From: Thinopyrum elongatum
Lineage: Eukaryota; Streptophyta; Magnoliopsida; Poales; Poaceae
Assembly: GCA_011799875.1 (NCBI GenBank)
Contig: CM022299.1
Location: forward strand, 353,568,526-353,632,525
Length of the DNA: 64,000 bases
Direction: 5' to 3'
The notes below the pieces were generated by a model. The model was not told the origin of the DNA. It saw nothing but the letters and a program-made list of their open reading frames with translations, and did no database searches. A program made the translations under genes and the position numbers. Shown here piece by piece: positions 58,001 to 64,000 of the stretch (within the stretch, counting starts at the first letter, position 1; every line of letters begins with the position of its first letter).

Positions 58001-58947
58001 TGTCATGGTTCGACACGATCACCTATGGGGCCATCGGCCCCTTCATGGTTCGGCAAGGGGGAAGGACACGTTGCACAAAGAGTGGAGGCCGTTGAGCAGC
58101 ACGACAATGGTGATGCGGGTGGTTTTTACCCAGGTTCCGGCCGCCGCGAGGCGTAAAACCCTACTCCTGCTTTGGTGGATTGGGTGGAGGACCATGACGA
58201 ACGCGCAGCGCTAAAGCCCGGCAAGGTTGCCTCGAGGAGAGCAGCTACACGCGTATGATAGTACAAGGGTCCGAATCCTTTCTAAGGTTGCCTCGGCCCT
58301 CCTTTTATAGGTAAAGGGGTTACCACAGTGGCAAAACAGTCATTATCCAGTGATTAGATAGCCACAGTGCTATCATACCTAACTCTGCAGACAGGACAAG
58401 GTGCATTAAATGCACCGCTTAGTGTCACATCGTGGAAGCAGCCCAACAAGCCTTGCCATGCCATTCAACCACCTTCTTGCCTGTCTGCGTGACACGTCCC
58501 TGGACGGGTGTCATTTAGGGGTGATCTTCCTCAGAAATGGCTGCCACATGCTGAATGACAGCCACTTAATCACTTGGGGGCTCAACACCGCACCAATAAG
58601 TGACTGGCGTTGCTGTGAGGTGGAGCGGTGGAGCCTTGGCGGGGAAGCAGGCCGTCGGTGCCCCGGCAATCCTTGCCGGGGAGGTCTTGATACTTGCTCT
58701 TGGGGTGGCCTCTACCTGACCAGGCTCGTCTGCCCAGTAAGGAAGGCTTTTCCCTTGGTGATATCTTGTTTCTTCGTCTTGTCTTGGTCTTCTTGATCCG
58801 CCCTTTGATTTCTCAAAGAGCTATTTCTTCTGCTTGGCCTTGTCTTGGATACTTGGTGGGTCTTGCCTTGTTGTTGCCATGCCGGAGACGTGCCTGTCCG
58901 TGCACAAGTCAGGGGGAAACATACACCCCTGTTTGTGTACCCCGACA
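58001..58947 (-). repeat. G7 5' LTR
   Basis: 947 bp with an intact TATA region near 58303-58312. ATGCT at 58948-58952 completes the target duplication. Confidence 0.9.
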
Positions 58948-59157
58948 ATGCTACATAATCAAACAACAATGAGTGTAAGTATGCTGACAAAGGCAAGAGG
59001 TACTGACAAGAGCAATGAAGTGCCCAGTATTCTTGTGAGATCGTATGATCCTTTTAGAAAGGAGATTCATCTGAAATTAGTTTTCATACAAGAGAGAAGG
59101 TAAGGCACATGCAGAAATGTAGGAGTTCAAATTTTGAATTGATATCATAGACAGTAC

Positions 59158-59343
59158 CTGACGCTGGGCTCTCTGCAGTTCTAATAGGGGTTTGGCCAGT
59201 GGAGTAGGGCTAAAGTGTGGTACAGTTGGGCCTGTGTTTTCAGTGGCTGCTGATCTATCTGATTTAACATGTATCACTGCCTTTTCCAAATATCTAGTTT
59301 GTACTCCTTGAGGATCTGCACTCACCCTCTTCCTTTTGGACAT
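59158..59343 (-). pseudogene. D2 protein exon
   Basis: Opens with MSKRKRVSADPQGVQTRY after an acceptor (TAATAG) and closes at CAG|GTACTG. The Lys/Arg-rich start and splice sites fit an internal exon of a CACTA accessory gene. No enzymatic motif. Confidence 0.45.
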
Positions 59344-59523
59344 CTATTACGAAAGAACAACATTTGACAGGAAAAACATAGTATGATAACACATGGAATA
59401 GGTACAGAAAATGGATAGGTATGGCATATACTCATATATGATGCTTAAACTAAGCAGATGGTGGTGTAACAAAGTAGAAGTAATGCAAGAGGTCATATGC
59501 AAAATATGTGCGACCAATACAAC

Positions 59524-59664
59524 CTTGCCAAGTTAGAGCAAGCACCTTGATGGGTGAATAAGATAGGCCATCCTCCACCATGCCAAGTTTGTTAGCCAGT
59601 GGATTGTTCCACAATATTCCTCTCATGCGCCCATTCTCATATTCATTTTGATCATGTTCAATAC
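59524..59664 (-). pseudogene. D2 protein exon, 47 codons
   Basis: Bounded by GTCAG|GTATTG and GGCAAG|GTTG, fully open, coding for a segment with GRMRGILWNNPLANKLG. It lies to the right of the 39605 exon, as expected for one minus-strand gene split by G7. Function unknown. Confidence 0.45.
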
Positions 59665-59699
59665 CTGACATGCATGAAAACATAAAAATAAGTGAGATT

Positions 59700-60004
59700 A
59701 TCTTTGTAATGCAGAAGTGATTCTAATCTAATACTGCCTCCCTGTAAACCCCTTTGTGCTATCTTTGCAATTCTTCTGAGAGATGCCATGCATGCTGTAA
59801 TTTGGTGTGTGCATTAATATAATGTGGCCTACTACTCAAAATATGAGAGCTCCAGAAGTGATGATACTTCACAGATGACAGCTTCAACATATAGTAAAGA
59901 AGAACAAGTCGAGCTGACCTGACAGATTCAAAATATACTAAGGGAGAACAACTCGACCTGACCAGTCGACCGCAAATGTCTCTACTACTCTTCCCAACAA
60001 GGAA
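59700..60004. other. D2 intronic sequence before the tandem repeats
   Basis: AT-rich. The last 50 bp match the segment before the MITE in repeat unit 1 but lack the MITE, giving an empty-site version (AAGGAACATACTTATTA). Confidence 0.45.
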
Positions 60005-61311
60005 CATACTTATTAAAGAAGAAGACAAGAGGATCATGTTAAAGAAGAGCAGAAAAGCAAGCAGATTGAAGATATTACAAGTCTTTCTATACAATGTCTG
60101 TTGCCCACCCATGATGAACCAGAGCGCACAGAGAAATACTATTCCTTCTGGTCTCTCCATATGTGGCTCACATGCATTTTGAAACTAAAGTAGGAACATT
60201 TAGGTGACCAATTAAACATGTCTCAGTTTTACTAATATCAGCATAATATCATATTCGAATTTGTACAACTAAGGTTGTTTAGCTTGATGGGTGGAGCAGT
60301 GCTATTAAGACACGCATCACGTAGGCTGATCGTGGTCATCATAAAATGGGAAAACATAAGCATGATGAGTATAGTGTTGACCGTAGCAGTGGCATGGCAG
60401 ATCTGAAGCTGCAAACCGCGCAAAGGGTACTTAGCAACCGATGTTTGCTTTGAAATAACAACTAAGATTTGGTATGGACAAGAAAGTATAGTCAACAAGT
60501 GACAAAGAAATGCAATTCCTGCTGCCTCTCTATATGTCGCAACATGCATTTGGAAACTCAAGTGGGACCTTTAACTAACCAATTAAATGTGTCTGTTAAC
60601 TAATATCAGTATCATATCACAATCTTATTTGAACAAATAAGCTTTGGAATTATGAGTGCTGTGTTGTTTAGCTTGAAGGGTGGAGTACTGCAGGTACGAC
60701 ATAAAGCACCTACGCAGATCATAGTAGTGTAGATAAAAGGGGAAAACCCTAAGCATCACGAGTAAAATCAGGAAAGGGGAACTAGCTGGAACATATGGGC
60801 TTGTATTGCCGGTACGGCTAGAAAGGCTTCGGAAAGGCTTTGGCCCCAAAAGGGGTAGCTCTATTCAACTGAAGGGACAATATTGTTACTATCAGTCTAG
60901 ACTCTTAAAGACGACATAGCTCCCAGTATTTCCCGGATATTATGGTAGACCATCTAGAATAGTTGAAAGCATCCATCTGAAGCGACCCAACAGACATGTC
61001 GACTGCAAATGTCCCTGCTCCACTTTCCGACAAGGAACATACTGTACTACTCCCTCTGTTCCTAAATATAAGTCTCTTAGAGATTCGAATGCGGACTACA
61101 TACGGAGCAAAATGAGTGATTGTACACTCTAAAATATGTCTATATACAGCCGTATGTAGTTCTTATTGGAATATCTAAAAAGACTTATGTTTTACCGAAA
61201 AAGGATTTCGCCCTGCTTTATAAATAAAGCAACGATGAACAACACCCGGTCCAAACACACGCCACCACAACACACGCACGCACCCAAGGAAGTTTAGGAA
61301 TGGAGGAAGTA
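60005..61311. repeat. Tandem repeat unit 1 in D2
   Basis: First of two long, near-identical units. Period 1,285-1,286 bp (AGAGCGCACAGAG at 60121 and 61406; MITE starts at 61050 and 62336). Within the unit two diverged halves of about 380 bp (from 60121 and 60504) also resemble each other, an older duplication. Ends with the MITE. Confidence 0.8.
61050..61309. mobile_element. Stowaway MITE carrying a LINE-tail insert, copy 1
   Basis: 260 bp between TA dinucleotides (61048-61049, 61310-61311). Outer parts are a Stowaway (CTCCCTCTGTTCC to GGAATGGAGGAAG). The middle (about 61190-61292) is a different sequence beginning TTTTACCGAAAAAGG, matching the tail of the LINE-like insert at 2956. Confidence 0.75.
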
Positions 61312-62597
61312 ATATACTTATTAAGAAGAACAGAAGAGGAACATGATAACAAAGAGCAGGCAGATTTTAGATAATACAATGTGTGTTGCCCAACCATGAT
61401 GAACCAGAGCGCACAGAGAAATACTATTCCTTCCGGTCTCTCCATATGTGGCTCACATGCATTTGGAAACTAAAGTAGGAACATTTAGCTGACCAATTAA
61501 ATCTGTCTCAGTTTTACTAATATCAGCATCATATCAGATTCGAATTTGTACAACTAAGCTTGTTTAGCTTGATGGGTGGAGCAATGCTATTACGACACGA
61601 ACCACGTAGGCTGATCGTGGTCATCATAAAATGGGGAAACCTTAAGCATGATGAGTATAGTGTTGACCGTGGCAGTGGCATGGCAGATCTGAAGCTGCAA
61701 ACCGCGCAAAGGGTACTTAGCAACCGATGTTTGCTTTGAAATAACAACTAAGATTTGGTATGGACAAGAAAGTACAGTCAACAAGTGACAAAGAAATGCA
61801 ATTCCTGTTGTCTCTCTATATGTTGCGACATGCATTTGGAAACTCAAGTGGGACCTTTAGCTAACCAATTAAATGTGTCTGTTAACTAATATCAGTATCA
61901 TATCACAATCATATTTGAACAACTAAGCTTTGGAATTATGAGTGTTGTGTTGTTTAGCTTGAAGGGTGTAGTACTGCTAGTACGACAGAAAGCACCTACG
62001 CAGATCATAGTAGGGTAGATAAAAGGGGAAAACCCTAAGCATCAAAAGTAAAATCAGGAAAGTGGAACTAGCTGGACCATATGGGCTTGTATTGCCGATA
62101 CGACAAGAAAGGGTTTGGAAAGGCTTCGGCCCCAAAAGGGGCAGCTCTATTCAACTGAAGGCACAATACTGTTACTATCAGTCTAGACTATCAAAGACAA
62201 CATAGCTCCCAGCATTTCCCTGATATTATGTCAGACCATCTAGAATCATTGAAAGCATCCATCTGAAGCGACCCAATAGACCTGTCGACTGCAAATGTCC
62301 CTGCTCCACTTCCCGACAAGGAACCTTCTGTACTACTCCCTCCGTTCCTAAATATAAGTCTCTTAGAGATTCGAATGCAGACTACATACGGAGCAAAATG
62401 AGTGATTGTACACTCTAAAATATGCCTATATACATCCGTATGTAGTTCTTATTGGAATATCCAAAAAGACTTATGTTTTACCCAAAAAGGCTTTCGCCCC
62501 GCTTTATAAATAAAGCAATGATGAACAACACCCGGTACAAACACATGCCACCACAACACACGCACGCACCCAAGGAAGTTTAGGAACGGAGGAAGTA
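61312..62597. repeat. Tandem repeat unit 2 in D2
   Basis: 1,286 bp, closely matching unit 1 over its whole length, including the MITE and its nested insert. Confidence 0.8.
62336..62595. mobile_element. Stowaway MITE carrying a LINE-tail insert, copy 2
   Basis: Also 260 bp between TA dinucleotides, with the same nested insert at the same place. It arose by duplication of copy 1, not by new insertion. Confidence 0.75.
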
Positions 62598-63085
62598 ATA
62601 TACTTATTAAGAAGAACAGAAGAGGAACATGATAACAAAGAGCAAGCAGATTTTAGATAATACAATGTGTGTTACCCACCCATGATGAACCAAAGCGCAC
62701 AGAGAAATGCAAATCCCTGCTGTCTCTCTATATGTGGTGCACATGCTTTTCGAAACGAATATAGGAACATTAGTTGACTAATTAAATGTTCTCTGTTTTA
62801 GTAATATGAGCATATTCATATATCAACAACTAAGCTTTGGAATTATGAGTGGCATGTTGTTTCGCTTGATGGGTTGAGGTCTTGAGGAGCAGTGCTAGCA
62901 CGACACGAAGCACCTACGATGATGGTAGTGAATATAAAGGGGGAAAACCATAAGCTTTACGAGTATAGTGACCGTGCCATGGCGGATCTGAAGGTGCAAA
63001 CCAGACAAAGGCTACTTCACAACCAATGTTTGCTTTCAACTAGCCACTACGATTTGGTATGGACAAGAAAAGTACAGTAAACAAG
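62598..63085. repeat. Partial, diverged tandem repeat unit 3 in D2
   Basis: Starts like units 1 and 2 (AAAGCGCACAGAG at 62692), then follows the shorter half-unit and ends near GGACAAGAAAAGTACAGTAAAC. More diverged and without a MITE, so probably part of the older array. Confidence 0.65.
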
Positions 63086-63142
63086 TTATGATCTATTTTC
63101 TGGGTGAGATCAATAACTTAAGCAGATATGAAAGAGTACCAC

Positions 63143-63359
63143 CTCTCTTGCGACGCCGTGTAGGCCCCTTCTGATACGTTGAGGGTGCTGCGGGTGAAGA
63201 AGACTTGAGATAGCAGACAGCCGGGTCGGGGGATAAGTCATGTTGCCGTGGACGAGGTGGTCGTAGGAGCGGCAACGACAAGGTGGACGATGGCGCCGAT
63301 GAAGCGAGAGGACATGATGAAAGGATCCTGGTCCGGTGCCGTGGATGAGAGACGTCCAT
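63143..63359 (-). pseudogene. D2 protein, N-terminal exon
   Basis: ATG at 63359 (MDVSHPRHRTR) opens a Ser/Pro-rich segment leading to KGPTRRRKRG and a donor G|GTGG at 63142. The basic cluster may be a nuclear localisation signal. An earlier start upstream in the same or another frame is possible. It is the rightmost exon seen. Confidence 0.4.
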
Positions 63360-64000
63360 CTCTTGCAGTGGACGATGGGGTAGCGGCTCCGGTAAGGTGG
63401 AGGATGGGGTGCCGGACGGAGGAGGCTGGCCGGAGTGGGGAGGTTGTTGTGGTGCCGACGGTGTATGAATGGGGAAATGGAGGGGGAGGGGGAGGGGATC
63501 TCAAACTTTGGGACGCGCTTGTCTAAAATGTGGGAAAGTTACGAACTTAGCCCTCGTTTAAAATTTTGGACATCTCGTCGGTTGGGGATAGGACGGTAAT
63601 CTCGCATCTCCCCAATATTTGCCGATAGCGATTTCGGGCGAGGAGAGGGTCTTTTGCCGCCCACAGTTGACGCCCACGGTGTATGAATGGGGCTGACAGG
63701 TAGGGCAGTTGTGTCACGTCTGAGGGAAGTTACACACCTGTCCCTATTTAAAATATTTGCCTACATCGATTTCGGACTAGGAGAGTTTGTTTTGCCGCCC
63801 ACGTGTATGAATGAGAATTGAGGGAGAGAGAGAGGTCTTTCGGACGAGTTTGAATCAAATGTGTGTTTGCCGCCCATGTTTGGCACCCACCATGACTGAA
63901 TGGGGAGATAGGCGGTCGTGTCACGTCTGATTGAAGTTACTAGTCTACCCCTATCGACAGCAGTGGAAATCGGGTCAATTAGGATGTGAAGTGTCAAGGG
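63360..64000. other. D2 5' flank with short repeats
   Basis: Likely promoter side of the D2 gene. Contains repeated blocks built from TTTGCCGCCCA, TATGAATGGGG and GTGTCACGTCTGA at about 63651-63725 and 63863-63932 (spacing about 212 bp), with a partial one at 63791. No gene seen. Confidence 0.45.

Larger units (their letters stand above)
40848..58947 (-). mobile_element. G7: non-autonomous Gypsy element with antisense gene, hosting G8
   Basis: LTRs at 40848-41786 and 58001-58947, and a perfect 5-bp target duplication ATGCT (40843-40847, 58948-58952). The primer-binding site at 57978-57998 beside the right LTR and the purine tract at 41787-41800 beside the left LTR set minus orientation. Without G8 (46264-56955) the element is about 7.4 kb, with no gag-pol in its 5.5-kb interior. 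Its only gene is the Transposase_28/coiled-coil gene on the plus strand, antisense to the LTRs. The LTRs share most of their sequence with those of G8, so G7 probably depends on G8-like relatives for mobilisation. Confidence 0.92.
38105..64000 (-). mobile_element. D2: large CACTA transposon, one end visible
   Basis: Begins CACTACAAAAAAATACAC at 38105 inside the G4 antisense gene. Subterminal repeats follow. Protein-coding exon remnants lie on the minus strand at 39605-39982, 59158-59343, 59524-59664 and 63143-63359, so the gene runs right to left. G7, with G8 inside it, interrupts D2 at 40848-58947. No matching TGTAGTG end is seen by 64000, so the other terminus lies outside or is lost. The style resembles the Jorge family of Triticeae CACTA elements (tentative, from recall). 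Confidence 0.72.

Noticed and set aside
1..64000. tRNA, rRNA, CRISPR or bacterial operon features
   Set aside because: I looked for cloverleaf-like tRNA boxes, regularly spaced repeats with unique spacers, and Shine-Dalgarno-led gene strings; none is present, and the content is that of a plant nuclear genome.

Overview
This window looks like intergenic DNA of a large grass genome, most likely Triticeae (wheat, Aegilops or barley group). The evidence is nested Ty3/Gypsy LTR retrotransposons, two CACTA-type DNA transposons, Stowaway MITEs beginning TA-CTCCCTCCGT, and GC-rich monocot LINE fragments. I see no bacterial operons, rRNA, tRNA or CRISPR. No conventional host gene is convincing outside a transposon. 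Labels used below: G1-G8 are LTR retrotransposons and D1-D2 are DNA transposons.

Layout. 1-7200 is the 3' part of G1 (+ strand), which carries an antisense Transposase_28-type gene. That gene is interrupted by a 1.19-kb LINE-like insertion with 15-bp target duplications, and the G1 3' LTR holds a nested solo LTR of another family (5205-6736, TSD CAAAC). 7453-14824 is G2 (- strand), a Gypsy element with only a gag/protease ORF and a tRNA-Asp-like primer site. 14950-22773 is G3 (- strand, perfect TSD TCGAC), with gag, protease and an RT scrap. 22990-25715 is D1, a probable small CACTA element with TSD TTA. It encloses a two-exon GRF-zinc-finger/transmembrane gene, an acidic-protein gene with a frameshift, and a Stowaway MITE. 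25716-27831 and 36936-38104 are two halves of G4, whose antisense gene is split by G5 (27832-30597, truncated) and G6 (30598-36935, 5'-truncated). 38105 to beyond the window end is D2, a large CACTA element. It contains G7 (40848-58947, - strand, TSD ATGCT), which itself contains G8 (46264-56955, + strand, about 10.7 kb, both LTRs). The right end holds a 1.286-kb tandem duplication that copied a MITE already carrying a LINE tail.

How the parts relate. G1, G6, G7 and G8 have related LTRs of about 0.9 kb with the same 3' two-thirds, TATA region and C-rich end. G6 and G8 are pol-bearing members. G1 and G7 show no pol in the part visible here; G7 is complete and therefore a non-autonomous element that would need pol from a relative like G8. 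All four carry a gene in antisense orientation next to the 3' LTR. In G7 and G1 it is an intron-containing Transposase_28/coiled-coil gene. In G6 and G8 it is a 219-codon ORF with a plant B3 DNA-binding-like domain, an RG-rich N-terminus and an acidic Ser-rich tail, and both copies have a TATA box at the same distance upstream. This B3-bearing antisense gene is the most interesting item in the window.

Almost every coding region is broken by point stops or small frameshifts. Apparently intact ORFs are the G6 antisense B3 ORF and the two-exon GRF gene in D1. All family names, exon borders and element boundaries were read by eye, without database searches.
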